64,000 nt of DNA. Origin: Cylicocyclus nassatus. Its lineage: Eukaryota; Nematoda; Chromadorea; Rhabditida; Strongylidae. A program made the translations under genes and the position numbers. Positions within the stretch are counted from its first letter, which is position 1. Every line of letters begins with the position of its first letter. Of the stretch, positions 12,701 to 26,000 are shown piece by piece. Below the pieces are notes generated by a model. It was not told the DNA's origin. It searched no databases and saw only the letters and a program-made list of their open reading frames with translations. The DNA is taken from positions 1,296,359 through 1,360,358 of the forward strand of contig CATQJL010000223.1 in the NCBI GenBank assembly GCA_958299035.1, given 5' to 3'.

Positions 12701-15172
12701 TTGACGCGAGGAGCAGTGGGCAGAAAACTTGTTCATATTTATCGCCTAAATTATCAGTGTTTTTTCTACTTTGTTGGTCTTCTTCAGTCTTTCTTTTTTG
12801 CCCTCTAAAGGGCTGATTTTACAAGCTTTGCGGCAGAACTTTGAATAAGTAGTTGAACTAATATGGGAATAGTCTGAAAACCTCTACAAAGGATAAAACT
12901 GTGTGCTGCTAATCAATCTGGCAGGGCTCTCCGGTGCAGTTACTGGCAGCCTATGGCGCGCGACGTTTTCTAATTGCACCCACACGTAACGATACACACA
13001 CCGAATCGATGATATAGTAAGTTCCATCCAGAGGCGGAAAGTGGACTGGCGGGAGTTCGCTTCGCAACGATTCGCGCCGCTTTGCAGTCTGCGTCTCTTC
13101 TCTCTTATTTATCTCGCTGAGCCAGTGGTGGTGCAGACGCGCTGCTCTACTTGGAATGTTCCGCCTACTCCTGGTTGAAAAAGACTGTACATGCTACGAA
13201 CCTAAGCATGATGAGGTAAATCATAACCATGGTCAAGCGTGGGGTGTGCCATGCCACACCTGGGGGGGGGGGGGGAGGGATCGTATTGGAGGGTCAGGGA
13301 AGAGTCGTTATCGAGGTGATTCTGATGTTAGCAATAACATGATATTCCTTAACAATGTCTTAACAATGTTTAGGCTCCTCATACTAGCACAATGATGTTC
13401 TGGCTTACTATCGTCTACTTACAGTAAGCATATTAAAAGAGCACTAGAATCTTAAAAGCATCATTTTCGTAATTAGCACGTCGAACAACACTAATTCCTA
13501 CTACTTCCTTGCTAACATTAGGAATCCCACTTGAAATAACCTCCAAACTGAGAAGTTTAGGGTGCCTTCATACCGCGCCGGCAGCCGCCGCTAGCGGCTC
13601 GTAGCAGCCCATAGCAGCCGCCAGCAGCCCGTAGCCGCCGCTGGCCGCTTTTGTTCATAGGAGGAGTAAAAAATCATCAGATTCTTACTAGTTTAAACAC
13701 ATCCGCCTAAGCTTCTCATCTCCCACCCTTTTTCCTTCCTGTTGCCGCCAGTATGCAATTCCATCTCATATATCATACTTGTGCGCCAGTGGCGTACGGA
13801 GGGGGTGGAGAGGAGGGGCGGAGGCGGGAGCGTACCCCCCCCCCTCCGAGAACGGGTCGCAAAGTTTTTGAATGTTACTTACATGGGTTATAAAATTGTG
13901 CAAATGACTTGGCTGCATTTGTAAATGATCAAAATAATTTTTAAAATTAAAAAAAAATCATTTAAGCCTTACAAAAAAATTTTTTTCGTCTGAGCCCACG
14001 AAAATTTTAGCGAGCATACCAAAAAAATTTTTCGTCTGAGTTCACGAAAATTTTAGCGAGCATACCAAAAAATTTTTCGGAGTGCGTGGCTGACGCCACG
14101 CACCTTCATCGAAAATTTTTTTGTCGCTCCCCTCCCCCCCCCCCCCGAGCCGAAATCCTGGGTACGCCACTGTTGTGTCCTAAAGTAAGTGTGCTATTTG
14201 TTCATCTTTTAAGTATGGTTCTGCTTTAATCTTTTCCTTGGCTATCGGTTTATCTAGAATATCTCTGTAATGTCTAAGAGTTGAACTGCACATTAGCAGC
14301 AATAGGAAGAAAAAAGCGTGAAAGATGGAAAGAGTAGGCGTGTGCGCCAAAGTAGTAAGAATCTGATGACATAACGCTACCACAAAAGCGGCAGGGGCGG
14401 CTACGGGCTGCTGGCCACTGCTATGGGCTGTTGGCGGCTGCTACGGGTTGCTACAGGCTGCTGGCTGTGCGGTATGAAGGCACCCTAAGAGCAAGCCAAA
14501 ATCTCGTTTGTTCCATTTTTCGCTTTCAATATTCCAGACAAGCAAAAACTAATCAGGCTCAAATCACTTTTGTGTAAATTAAGAGACTTCTGCTATCGAA
14601 TATATTTCTTCTTGTCGCCTCCCCTCGCGCTTCACATAGTAGCGCAGACTTAACATGTTACCGCTCAATACTTTCGCAGTATTTTCCATTTGCATAGGTA
14701 AGGAAAAACGACTATATCTCCTCAAGAAACGATTCCAAATGAAATTCTATTGTGTAAAGAAGAAGGTTGAGCAGTAGCAACGATATAAGGAACGCACTTA
14801 TTTGAATGATTTAAAGGTAAGTTAATGGGCTGCGGCATAACGCCTAAAAAGGTGTGGCAGCCACAGCTTTTCTGGGGTTGTGCACACCCCATTAACTTAC
14901 CTCCAAAGAGAGTTTTAGAAACAAACTAGTTGACTTGGCTCCGCCCGGCCCTGTCATTATTATAGTCGTAATCAGCTTGCTCGATTATCCCCCCGTGCCA
15001 ACTCCCAGTCTCGTAGCTCAAATTGTGCAAAAAATCGATAAAATCGATATCGATCGGTGACGAAAAGTGGCCTATGACACCCGCCGGGGCCCGATGTGTA
15101 TGTGTGCCAAGTTTGGTCCGGATCGGTTCGGAAATGGAATTTTCTATTCGGAACATACGTACAGACAGACAT

Positions 15173-15207
<35 letters not shown>

Positions 15208-16378
15208 TTCAGCTTTATATATAAGATCAAATAGTTCGATAGATAATACCCCGCAGATTCTGTGAAAGTGATTAGAGCTGGTTTCGACTTCTTTCATTTG
15301 AGCTACAGTTGCTGAAAGCACAAGCACAGTAAGCAAAAATGGGACCAACGAGCATCTGGCAGGCTCCCAAGTCCATAGTCTGATGGCTATTTGGAGCAGG
15401 ATTCATGGCATAGGTAAACGGGGAGTACTGCTTTGTAATGAGTACAAAAAGAAGTAGCTACTTCACTTCTGAAATATAGTTAATTAACTTTGAAAATGAC
15501 CATTTCATTTGGATAGTTTAATACTGGGAACACTCGCAATTCGCTAAAACTTCGCCCACAGGGGTTAGCATCTTGTAACCAATGTGCTATATGGAGCTCA
15601 ATGTCTTGCCTAAGGCAGGCAAACGGTAATGCGGGGGGGGGGGGGATAACATGAGGGAAGAACTCTCTCTCGTACCTGGCGGTTACGTGCCACACCTCCT
15701 CTCGGCCCTGGTACAAGTACAGTCAGTTCCCGAGAAAGACGAAGAACGAATTTCATATTGGAATTTTGTAGTCATTCTCATTGATGAAACGGCGCATTTC
15801 TTGTGATGAAACAGAGACCAGACACATTGGTAAATGAAAAGGCCAGATATTCATAAATATACAAAAAAAACTAAGGAAAAAAGAAAACTTGTTTTTCTTT
15901 CCAAGTGTTTCAAAGCTAGTGCATTGATTACATCACTGCGAAGATGAAACGAAAATTACATCAGTATGATGTATGATCAGGAAACATACCCTGAACTCCT
16001 CCTCCTCCTTTACCTTCTGTGCAGCTCGTTTTTCAGCGAGTTTGCGTTCTTGTTCTTCCTTTTTCCTTTTCAATTCGGCAGCTTTCTGAACAAAAAAGAT
16101 ACAACTTTTGAAACAGATGTTCCCCTAAATGTACCTCTATCGCTTCGTTTCCATGCTTTTCAAAGTATTTCAAGAGCAAGCTTCGTGCTTCATCCACGCC
16201 AGCACCAGTATAGAAATCGGTCTTCCTAGATATTAACATTTTTTCATGGCAAAAAGGACTGAGATTGAAGACCAAACCTGGCAAGAAAACCGAACAGAAT
16301 GTCAAGCAGATCCGGTACACCGCCGGGCATCTGCTGTGCCATCGAGAACAGTATAGGATCGAACTTTTCTTCGGTCAT
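9794..16378 (-). CDS. nud-1: NudC-family nuclear distribution protein, complete (318 aa)
   Basis: NudC proteins are HSP90-associated co-chaperones of the dynein/LIS1 pathway needed for nuclear positioning and spindle function. Minus-strand exons: 16378-16278, 16225-16135, 16085-16014, 11159-11089, 10974-10803, 10742-10614, 10494-10429, 10145-10029, 9976-9891, 9845-9794; the sum is 957 bp and all phases match. Residues 1-65 form the NudC N-terminal domain ([30 protein letters not shown]). A Lys/Glu-rich coiled coil ([18 protein letters not shown]) and an acidic linker ([14 protein letters not shown]) follow. The CS/p23 domain runs from [15 protein letters not shown] through [12 protein letters not shown] to [10 protein letters not shown]. 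The tail holds [20 protein letters not shown] and [12 protein letters not shown]. Intron 3 (16013-11160) is 4.9 kb and full of transposons. Length and domain order are normal for the family. Confidence 0.96.
10205..10369. mobile_element. 165-bp near-perfect hairpin MITE, TA-flanked
   Basis: The arms (CAGGGCTCCTAAAATGCAGA to the GC-rich centre) are inverted copies meeting near 10285, with TA at 10203-10204 and 10370-10371. The arms contain GGTCGCGCGACC palindromes. It lies in the NudC intron between the exons ending at 10429 and starting at 10145. The two-base TA flank suggests a Tc1/mariner-type MITE. Confidence 0.7.
11296..12400. mobile_element. Nested palindromic element in NudC intron 3
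   Basis: The outer arms share GACGCGTCATA and a TTTGTCTGTCT stretch (about 11296-11383 versus 12306-12400). The inner arms share AGAAGGCCCTCATAC (11384 on) and its reverse complement ending near 12305. A small separate palindrome (GTGTGATCC...GGATCACAC) lies at about 12218-12250. A related sequence occurs near 39710-39790. No transposase was seen. Confidence 0.6.
12535..12646. repeat. Inverted-repeat hairpin
   Basis: CGAACACCTCAAT at the left is mirrored by ATTGAGGTGTTCG at the right, with further pairing around GCGGACTGCTGG/AGTCCGC. About 112 bp, no ORF; probably a small MITE. Confidence 0.6.
13560..14485. mobile_element. TIR element with TA flanks, host of a nested hAT MITE
   Basis: Long inverted ends begin GGGTGCCTTCATACCGC and run through GC-rich repeats of GCAGCC/GGCTGC. 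TA lies on both sides (13558-13559 and 14486-14487). A second inner pair (AATCATCAGATTCTTACTA versus TAAGAATCTGATGACA) extends the palindrome. It is interrupted by the element at 13787-14172, so it is the older of the two. Confidence 0.7.
13787..14172. mobile_element. hAT-type MITE nested in the TIR element
   Basis: The ends CAGTGGCGTAC and GTACGCCACTG are the CAGTGGCG-type termini typical of hAT MITEs. The flanks TTGTGCGC (13779-13786) and TTGTGTCC (14173-14180) agree at six of eight positions, fitting a decayed 8-bp target-site duplication. The interior holds two copies of a roughly 51-bp AT-rich unit (CGTCTGAG..CACGAAAATTTTAGCGAG) and runs of C. Confidence 0.75.
14590..14903 (-). repeat. 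Dispersed repeat, inverse copy of 40170-40545
   Basis: Segments such as the stretch around ATATCGTTGCTACTGC and the AGTAGCGCAGA block recur in opposite orientation at 40170-40545. A hairpin of 86 bp (14817-14902; GGTAAGTTAATGGG mirrored by CCCATTAACTTACC) forms one end. No coding content. Confidence 0.55.
14926..15226 (-). mobile_element. Short Helitron-like element (301 bp)
   Basis: Read on the minus strand it starts TCTTATATATAAAGCTGAAT at 15226 and ends CTAG at 14926, preceded by GGGCGGAGCC. The flanking bases on that strand are A and T, as expected for Helitron insertion. It shares the segment around TTCCATTTC.GAACCGATCC with the element at 1403-2133. Confidence 0.75.
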
Positions 16379-16390
16379 TTTTTCCTGAAG
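16379..16390 (-). promoter_or_regulatory. Splice acceptor just upstream of the NudC start codon
   Basis: On the minus strand CCTTCAG is followed by GAAAAA and the ATG, so the mature 5' UTR would be six bases. This spacing is typical of spliced-leader trans-splicing in nematodes. A cis-spliced 5' UTR intron is the alternative. Confidence 0.5.
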
Positions 16391-17005
16391 GTGATCAATG
16401 ACAAAATTGTTACTGCTCAAAAAGTTGCGCACGTGGTGAAAGCAACGCGAAAAGATTGAACATAAAGCGTCGAACACTTTATGTAGATAAATGATAACTG
16501 CGTATATTGCGAAAAAGCAATGTACACTGAAATTCACAAAGCGCTCCGTAGTGCGGCACATCGGAAGTGGAGACTCACAGGAATTGCAGGAATTACAGGA
16601 ATCGGAGGAATCACCTCCTGGAATAGTATATCCGGTCCCTTAGGCACCCACCATACTTGATTCTCTTGATCCTCTTAGTACACTTGATCCGCTTGATCCA
16701 CTTCGTGCAGAACGCTCGTCACTAAATTGTCAACTGGCACCGCTTACAGCGAATTTGCGTAACCATACAAAATTCATTTTACCTAGAGGCGCCAGAGACA
16801 AACTCGTGTGTGCGCGTTTTGCACGAAGCGGATCAAGTGGATGAGGACCAAGTATGACAGTTACTTTAGCGCAGCTTGACGCAAAGTTATGAAAAGGCGT
16901 CGTATTGAATACAACTGTGCGATTACACAACCCTAGTGCGATAGACGGCAATCAGAAATGATGGCAGTGCTCTATGGAATTTTCCTTACTGTCGTCTAGA
17001 ACACT
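16385..17005. other. Divergent intergenic region between NudC and the small membrane-protein gene
   Basis: About 620 bp separate two head-to-head start codons, so a shared promoter region is plausible. It contains GGAAT-type short repeats (16577-16615) and an inverted pair built on GCACGAAG.GGATCAAG (about 16685-16716 and 16813-16840). No TATA box or other core promoter was recognised. Confidence 0.45.
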
Positions 17006-20000
17006 ATGATGGCCGGAAAAATCTCTAAATTTCGTGCTCATCTCGTAGCAGTTGGCATGGCTATTGGCATCACAACGATTGCTTATGGCACTTTTCAAGC
17101 TGCTATGGTGATTAAGGTACATTTTACTTGGATTATTCTTTGCCACTTGTTTGCAAAACTCGTTCGACTTCTGGTCATAAATCCCACTTGACCTAGAAAC
17201 CAATGCATTTTAGACACCATGACTGCTTTTGGATTGCCTTTCGTTTATCGATAGATCAATTTCACACTCTAGTATGGACGACCAATACAGACCGCCACCC
17301 CCCCCCCCCCACCCCATACTGTGGCGCCGTGCCACTTCAGCACGAGAGAGTTTTTGTGAGGCACAAAACTTGGGCGCGGCGAGAGGCCGCCCCGCGCTGA
17401 CTCCTGACCCGGAGTCAATAATTTCGCCCTGGAAGGAGTCGTGAGCGCGCTCTATCGTCGATCGATTAGAGCACTTTTTTAGCTGGAGCAGCTGGGCTAG
17501 AAGCGGCCAAGCTGTGAGTGATAATCATAGTCGAGCAAGAGGTGTGGCACAAAAGCGCTGGATACAACCCCCCCCCCCCCCCGCCCATCTTCGTCTCTTC
17601 GTCTCAGTACCCCCCCCCCCACCCCCACCAGCACTCGTTTGCCTTCCGTAATCATGACATGCTCAACCATGCATAATTAGGCACATATTCGTAATTATCA
17701 TGTCAGGTAACCCGCATGGGCCAAGTTTTAGCAAATTCTGAGGGTTCCTAGTATTGGACGCTTAAGTGAAGTGATCATTTTCAAAAATGATTAACTGTAT
17801 TTCAGAAGTGAAATAGTTAACTCTTTTTGTACTCAGTCAGTACAGAGCACTGCTCTCTATTCTCCGTGTGCTTTTTTTCTTCTAGGGGCAGAGGTATTTT
17901 TTGCAAATTAGAAGGGACCAATGTATTCTCCGAAAGTTTATGTATAGTCAAACATTGACACCTAGAAAGTTTTACGGCAAATTACTTGCTGAGTCCATGA
18001 GCCGTTTTCTTTCCTCGAAACCAAGCTCTTTGTGATTTTTTGCTTTTAGCAACAGAAGTGCGATTTTTGTGAAGTGAAAGGGCCGAATGTCCTAGCGAAT
18101 ATGCCTGTCGCAAGAAGCTCTTGGGTCTATCCTTCCCTTGAGAAGAAATTTCCTGCGCTTTTTTGCTTTCAGGGGCAGAAATGTGGTTTTTGCGAAGTAG
18201 AAGGACAAAAGTGAGTTTCAAGCAAATCCCCGTATAACTAACATGTTGACGACTTTGTGCATACGCACGTATGCACGCCCTGACTTCCGTTTAGCATTTC
18301 CATGCATCCACGCATATGCACGCTAGTTTTTGGGGTGTAAACGAAAAGTTTTAAGGTAACTTTCATGCAGTAAAGCTAATGGTGGCCTGATTGTCTTACA
18401 GAACACAGGGCATCGCGAAAGCTGCTCAGAAGTCTTGGCCGCAAAATTGGGTAGTATGTCCGTTCTTGATGTGGTAAATACATGCCAATTACGTTGTGTG
18501 GTAAATGCATGTCAATTACGTTTTTCCGAGAAGGTAGAAACTTGTGTAGCTGTTTTGAAAGCAAACAAGATGAATCAGGCAAAAGAACCTGTTATTACAA
18601 TCAGATATAGCCATTGCATAGTTTATTGGAGGGAAAATCGAGGCACCTTGATTTGTGTAAGTCCTAGGAAGACTCTGTGATATACGTGTTTCTCTGAGCA
18701 ATTGCATGTTTTATGAATAAGCGTCAAAAAGACTCACCATAATGTTTTCGTGCATACGCGCATATGCACGGACTAAATGCGCGGAGGACTTAGTGGGAGT
18801 TTCGTCCAAATTGGCGCGGTCATCAGCGGTTGAACATTGACAAGTAGAAATTCTTAGCAAAAATATCGTGCAGCCTGGGCCCATGATCCTTTCTTCCCTC
18901 AAGGCATGCTCCCCGTGCTTCTTTGCTTTTAGGGGCAAAAGTGTGGTTTTCGTGAAGTTTAAAGGCAGTGGGTCGGCAAAATCGCATATCTCGATACTTT
19001 TATATGGAAGGTTGCTTGCACCCCAAACACGAGACTGGAGCAGGTCCGAGCGCACAGCATGCAGTCCCTGCCTAGAAAATTGCCTCTAAACTCGTGCGCG
19101 AAAGCCATTCTTACACGCGCTCGGACGAGATCGCAATATCCCTCACGCCGTCAGAGGCGGCATGCTGCAATGCTATAAACATGGGGTCCTACGACTCTGC
19201 GTCTCTAATCATGGCGGGAGCGTTCCACACGTCCAAATTCAAAATGATGGAGCCTGAGAAATGCTGGTTTTCGCCATTTTCGCGATGTAAAAAGTGGATT
19301 TCCGGAATCAGCGCGTCGAATTACCACATGTAAGCGAAAAAATCAAAGATCGAGGATTTGCCGAGCCACTGCCTTTAATGGGTCAAAAGGTTCAGTGAAA
19401 ATGCGCTGTCGCATGAAGCTCGTGGGTGTGTCCTTCCCTCAAGATCCTGTGCTTTTTGCTTTTAGGGGAGAATTGTAGTTTTTGCGAAGCAGAAGGACGA
19501 AAAGTTTTGGCGAACATTTCCTGTCGCATGAAGCTCATGGCACAGTCCTTCCCTAGACCAAGCTCCTTCTGCTTTTTTGTTTTTAGGGCAGAAGGTGCTT
19601 TTTGCGAAGTTTAAGGGGCCAAAAGTTGGTTTCAAGCAAGTTTTTGCACGATTTAGAATTGACACTTAGAAATTCTTAGCAAAAATGTCTTCCGTTCCAA
19701 GCCTTTCCGTCTTTTCTTCCAGCGGGACATATAGGCTACTGCATGACGAAGGCGCAATATCGTTGGGCGCAAACGCGGCTTTATTAGCCGCAGAGCGCAT
19801 GAGGCGCATGATTTACAAGGTGAGGAAACGCGCGCGCCGCTTTCGCGCCCGCTCAACTAACACTGCTTCTGTGCCTTCGTCATGCAGTAGCCTTTACCTC
19901 CTTGCTCTTTTGCTCCTAGGGACAAAAGTAGGATTGTCATGAGGTGGGCGGCCAAAAGTGAACTTCCAGCAGCTTTTTGTGAATTTCACCCTTGTTTCTT

Positions 20001-23000
20001 CCAGCGGACTTGGCTCCCACTGCCTTTCTGTTTTTTTTTTTCACAATGCAGAAGTAAGATAATTCCAAGCAAATTTCCGTTAACTGATTATTATAATATC
20101 CTATCATTAGTTCAGCTACCCTTCTTAATGGTGTATGAAATCATATTCTTCGCGAAAAATTTTTTCCCTTGCAAAAATCAGGCAGGAGACGGTCACTAGT
20201 CAAGGAACGCTGTAGTAATTCGGAAGATCTGTCGCAAAATAAGGCGACAGATCTTCCAATTATGACAACTGGAGGCCAGAGATCTGCGTTATTTTTTTAG
20301 TCTGGATTTATACAGGATGTCCCAAATAGATGTGCACACTGTTTGATCGGCAATAACTCTCTTGCTTGAATGTCTTTCGCCGAGCTTGAAATTCCGTAGG
20401 GAGAGTATCAACTTATATTCACAGAATAGAAGACTCTCCGGTCTTTCTTCGTTACTGTAGGATTACGGTGGGAATTTCGAGAAGATGCAGACCATTGAAA
20501 GCGATATTTTACCTTAGAAAGGAAATTACAGCCCAGAAACTCTTGTACTGGGGTGGTCGAAGTCGCTGATTCTAAATATGAATTTTGCACTTCACTGTAA
20601 TGCTTCTTTCATGAGTTATCTCAGGTTTAAGGTAACAAGTCCACTCTTCGTGCAGACTGTAATTACACCACTTTAAAAGCATGAGAAAAAACTGGTAAAT
20701 ATGTGTTGTGAATGAGCACGCCTGAAAACTTTGCTACACAAATTTATTTATTTTTTTATTTTTTAATTTCCAGATTTTTCGGAATTTTTTTCACCAAAAG
20801 GCCTATTCCACACTGGTACTGTATGCTGAAAGTTCATCCGTAATCCTACAGTAATGAAGAACGATTGGTGATTCGCTCCATACTATGAATCTTTATTGAA
20901 CTCGCCCCAGGGAATGGTATTCAAGCTCGGCGAAAGACATCCAAGCAAGAGTATTAACGATCAAATAGTGTGCATATCTTTTTGGAACACCCTGTATTTT
21001 GCAACAGCTCTAGTTTGCGCTTTGTGTTTGTTTTCCCAGATTCCTTTGCATGCCTTTTGCAAATGAGGAGGTGATCTTCAATCAGGTACATTGCCGACAT
21101 CGACCGCATCGACAATACACATTTGCGCTTTCGGCGCTATTCCAGTATCCGGGCCCCAAAATTTTTTTTGTCATGGATTTTGCTGAAACTTGGCCCAGGG
21201 GACTTATTCGGCCCGCTGATGCCGAATACCATGTTGGTTTTGGACGGTAGCGTCGTGATCTAGGGTTACGGTGGGTACACGGTAGGGGGTCAAAATTACG
21301 GAATTCGCTGAAACTTCGCACAGAGGGGTTATTCGACATGCTGATTAGACATGTCACACTTTCTCCGCCTGAAAACTTCTCCCTGCATGGCTAGGTAGGT
21401 TTACGGTAGAGGTCAAAATCACAAAAATGTATCTTCTCCCTGTGTTTTGCTTAGGCAAAAGCCGCAGCAGGGTGTGTAGCGCGCGGCGGTGGTCGCGTGT
21501 GCAAAGTTTCACGACGTCCTAATCGCCGTACATACGTTTCAGGCAGAACTATGTTTTTCACCCGTTACCGTGTACCTACTGTAACCCGAGAAAATGACGC
21601 TACTGTTACAAAACCAATATGATATTCGGCATCAGCGTGTCGAATAACTCCTCTGTGCGAAGTCACAGCGAATTTTGAGATTTTGACCCACTACCGTATA
21701 CTCACCGTAGCCCGAGAAAATGACGCTACGGTACAGATTTAATGTGATATTTGGCATCAGCGGGCCGAATAAGTCCTGTGGGCCAAGTTTCAGCAAAATC
21801 CGTGACAAAAAATTTTCGGGGCCCGGATACTGGAATAGCGCCGCGCTTTCGATGCAGAGCACGCTCAAGACCATTTGCACCTGGAGGCAGTAGCTCGGCA
21901 AAAACATTTTGGGATTTTGATGGGTAGGTTGCTTACACCCCAAAATATAAGAATAGAGCAAAGCCAAGCTCACAGCATGCTGCCCCTGCCAAGAACTGGT
22001 CCCGAAACTCGTGCGCGCAGGTCATTTTTACATGCGCTGGGACGAGCTCGCGATTTTCTTCCCACTGTAGGGGGAGCGTTGCTATAATACAAGGGTCTCA
22101 CAACTAATCAGCGTCTCTAACCTTGGCGCGAAGTGTTTCATTCATTCAAATACAAAAAGAAAGGCTACGGGAGAAGCTGGTTTCCGTATTTTCGCGCTCT
22201 GCAAAGTCATTTTTGGGATCAGCACGTCGGATCACCACATGTAAGCAAAAAGATTTTGGGTCAAAGATTTGCCGAGCTAATGCCTCTAAAGTGCAATAAT
22301 GGGTGAAGACTGATATTTGAGAAAAAAGTCGACAACTTGGATCGCTGCCACAAACAACATGACCCTTACTAAGTGCGTATGAACAGCATTACTTTTTTGG
22401 CGATTGGAAGCTTTTCTCGGCACATCGTTCATACGAGAGATACAATCTCATTTCGTACATCGCATCTGAAATTCTTGTTGTTGCCATTCTCCTCATGATA
22501 GGCCAACACATAGCACAACACTAGAGCATTTAGGAACGGAGGGAACTTCCACCATACCGTCGTGGTCAACTCCGACAGTTCGAAAGTTATCATAGAATGC
22601 TCAGCATGCTCACTCACCCCCCCCCCCCCTTCCCCAGTGAAAACCCTCAGCCTCGTAGCTTGAACTTTGAGAAAAATGGATGGAATCAAAAAAATACAGG
22701 GTAATCTCAAAAACGACTCAAATTCGCAATCAGCGTGCTCACATACCTTTGTGCCAAATCAGCCGTGTAGCTTGAAATCTAAAAAAAATCAATTAATCGA
22801 TTGGAGTAATGGGTTTCAAGAACATTCATTATAATCGTAATGGACATGCTCATGCGCCTGTACCAACTTTCAGCGCTTTGCAAAAATCGATAAAGTCAAA
22901 GGTGATTGATCACTTTATAAAATAATAGCGCGTTTGTGACCAGCATGCTCGTTTACCCCCCCCCCCCCTGTACCAACTCTGAGCGCCGAAGCTTGAACTT

Positions 23001-26000
23001 ACAGAAGTAATGAGTATTGTCAACAATGGTCATCATATTCGTAATCAGCATGCTCGCTTACTCGCCTGTACCAGGTCTCAGCGCCGCAGCTCAATGCGTT
23101 GACGACAACGCGCATTTTCAGTTATGTGCCTCGTGGGGCAATGCCTTTAAGGAAGATGTTCAATTTTAGCTAAAATACGCATATCCTTATTTTCGCCATA
23201 TTTACAGTAATTCTAAGAAACAGCCTAGAAGCAGGGGAGTGGTTTCTAAGGGAAGAACATAAGAGAACTTCCGAAACTGCTTCGAATTGAGAATGGAAAT
23301 ATTGGAAGCCAAAAACCTACGAAAATGCAGTTAAAGGCAAATTCGTAATTTTTGATCACAACCCCTGCAAAACTCATTAATCTCAGCAAGTGGTAACTTT
23401 AGATAGTTGGTAAGCTAGTGCAGTTTGTATGATGCTTTTAAAGGCAGCGTCCGGGCAGAATTTCGCCTCTCACGTTTCTGCCATTCTGGGACCTTTCCGT
23501 GGCCCTGATTACAGTTGTGAAGTCCAAATTGTTCAAGAACCCCAAAAAAACCCGATTCTTGGGGACCCTCTCTTCAAGGAGCGGACGAGTTTCGGATTGC
23601 TCGTCTCCATCGCATGCCAGCTTGAGGAGCTGCACTGCACGGATGCAGTTGCATTGCAGTGTGCAGTGCAACTGCAATGCAACTGCACACCTTCGTGAGC
23701 ACTCGTCCTCAGGGGCGGTTCGTGATACGTATCACAGGCCCGTATCTCCTTTTGGAGGCTACATCAAAGGATCGGATCAACGCAGATCGGATACTCATGG
23801 GCCTCTCTTTACAACTATGTGCTAATCTGGGTGGATGGATCTTGCCTGGACGCTGCCTTTAAGGGAGACGGCCTTTTCGCACGGGCGGTACCTAGCGTTA
23901 CCCTGATTCTGACTTGTCTCAACACGTCACAGACGTCCCACCTCTTTCCTGCCTTAGCTTTGCTTAGGCAAAAGCCGCCGCAGGGTGTTTCGCCCCCGAC
24001 TATGCCCCTTGTGACAAGCATCTTAAAGGCACCGTCCACCCAAAATGGAGGTTGGCGAAATTATGATGGCATACTAATGTGGGCCCCCAGACTAGGCAAA
24101 CCCCAAGCTTCGCCGCAAAAGACTGCTTCTGGAGCGAGAAATCTGCTCCAGAAGTAGCAAAGTCCCTGCGCACTTGCATGCTTTATCTCGCCTGCGCTTG
24201 TTGCAGAGGGTTCTCGAAACAGGGATTTTTGGGGTTTCGCGGATTTTCGACTCCATATTCGGAATCAGGGCTTTCAGAAGGCCTGAAGGCGACAAAAACA
24301 ATTGAATTCGAGATTTTGAGTGGACGGTGCCTTTAACACACACCTTCTGCGTTCTCAAGTCAGTAGATCCTGAGAACGCACAGGAAGACCTTATCACGCT
24401 TGACAGTGTGATTTCCGTGATCGGGATTTGAACGATCCCATTGCGCAGGACTTTCAAATCTGCAATTATCTCATACTGTATAGCTGGCGTAACATGAAGT
24501 GACTTCATTGTTCCGAAAATGCAGGGCATTCGTGACGACTTGTCAAATAATTACCAAAATCTATCCTCGATTTTGAGCCCTACCATCCACCCATCGTAAA
24601 TGAACAATGTGATGTTTTTGTGAGAAAAAAGCGTGATGTTCCAGCATGTCGAATCCTTCCCCCCCCCCTCCCTCACTAGACCTTCAAGCAAACTCCACGA
24701 CATGAGAATTCGGGCCTGGATAATGGAATAGCATTGGTTTTGCAGCAAGAGAACGAATATCAACTCTCTACTATTACTGATTACGATACTAACACTGATT
24801 ACTTCACTATCTATTGATCTGCGAACTCACCTCTGGGTAAACAGCGGAAAAGAAACTGAATCTGAGAAGGACTTGATCTTATTCTGATCACTGACTAGCA
24901 GTTCGGGTGATGATTCAAAACTGTAGATCGAAAACGCATCGACGAAGTTGATTATAGCTTAACGACTATTTCGATCACTAATCGTAAGAAACAACTAGCG
25001 GTCTCTTCTTTAGTCAATACGACTTCTAGTAGAACAAGTGCACTATACGACTTGTTTGGAGCAATTTCAGCTCAGTAGTCGTTAAGCTATAATCAATGGT
25101 CGCTGCGATTATACCATCAACTTTTCATGCTGATGTGCATGTACATATACGCGCAGTATGTGAATGAATTGGCGTCACATGCGCTAAGTACTTAGAGATA
25201 GGGCGCTCCAGTCAAAATAATGGCGCTGTAATCGATTGACGATGGAACCACTATTGCCTCTTCCCATCGCGAGCCTTTTATGAGCGTTCCGAAATACCAA
25301 TCACTGGATGGACCAATAGCGAATGGGGTGAACCAAATAAGCCGGTTGAATCGGATAAGTCTGGCGTCTGCCTTGGTATGCGCTCTTTAATCTGCTAATG
25401 ATTTTCTAGGATTCGCGCTGCTAAACAAACGCTTTGATGTTTACCTCTTTGCTATTTAGAGGATTTTCTTTGTTCTAAACAAGGATTCTAGATGCCTTTT
25501 TTCATATGCGCACGAAATGCTAAAATTCATAATCCTTGCCCTGTACGCAACACTGACCACCTAAATATAACTGCTCAAATTTCTCTTTATTTGACTCGTT
25601 GCGCTCGTGATTTAACCCATTGACGACGATGTGAACCACCGGTGGCCCACGCACTTTTTGCTTCCAGGGACGATGTGGACCACCGGTGGCCCACACTTCT
25701 TGAAAAGTCATGTTATTTGTAAATCTGATGATTTTTACACCTATAATTATTTCTTCCATTTCTGCACTCTTTGGACCTGTAGGCTCCGCCGTTCAAGAAA
25801 ATGTCCATAGTTAAAACAACTTTGCATTTCGTAAATAACCATAAAACTTCGTTTCCTTAGTTGTATTCTCAGACGATTTGGCTGAATAGGCCATGGGCTT
25901 TCACCGGAACTCATCAGTAATTACGAGTAGCTCGGTCGCATCTACTCCCTTCTTTGTGTGGTCCCACCCATCTTTCTGACCACCGCTAATCACCAGTTCT

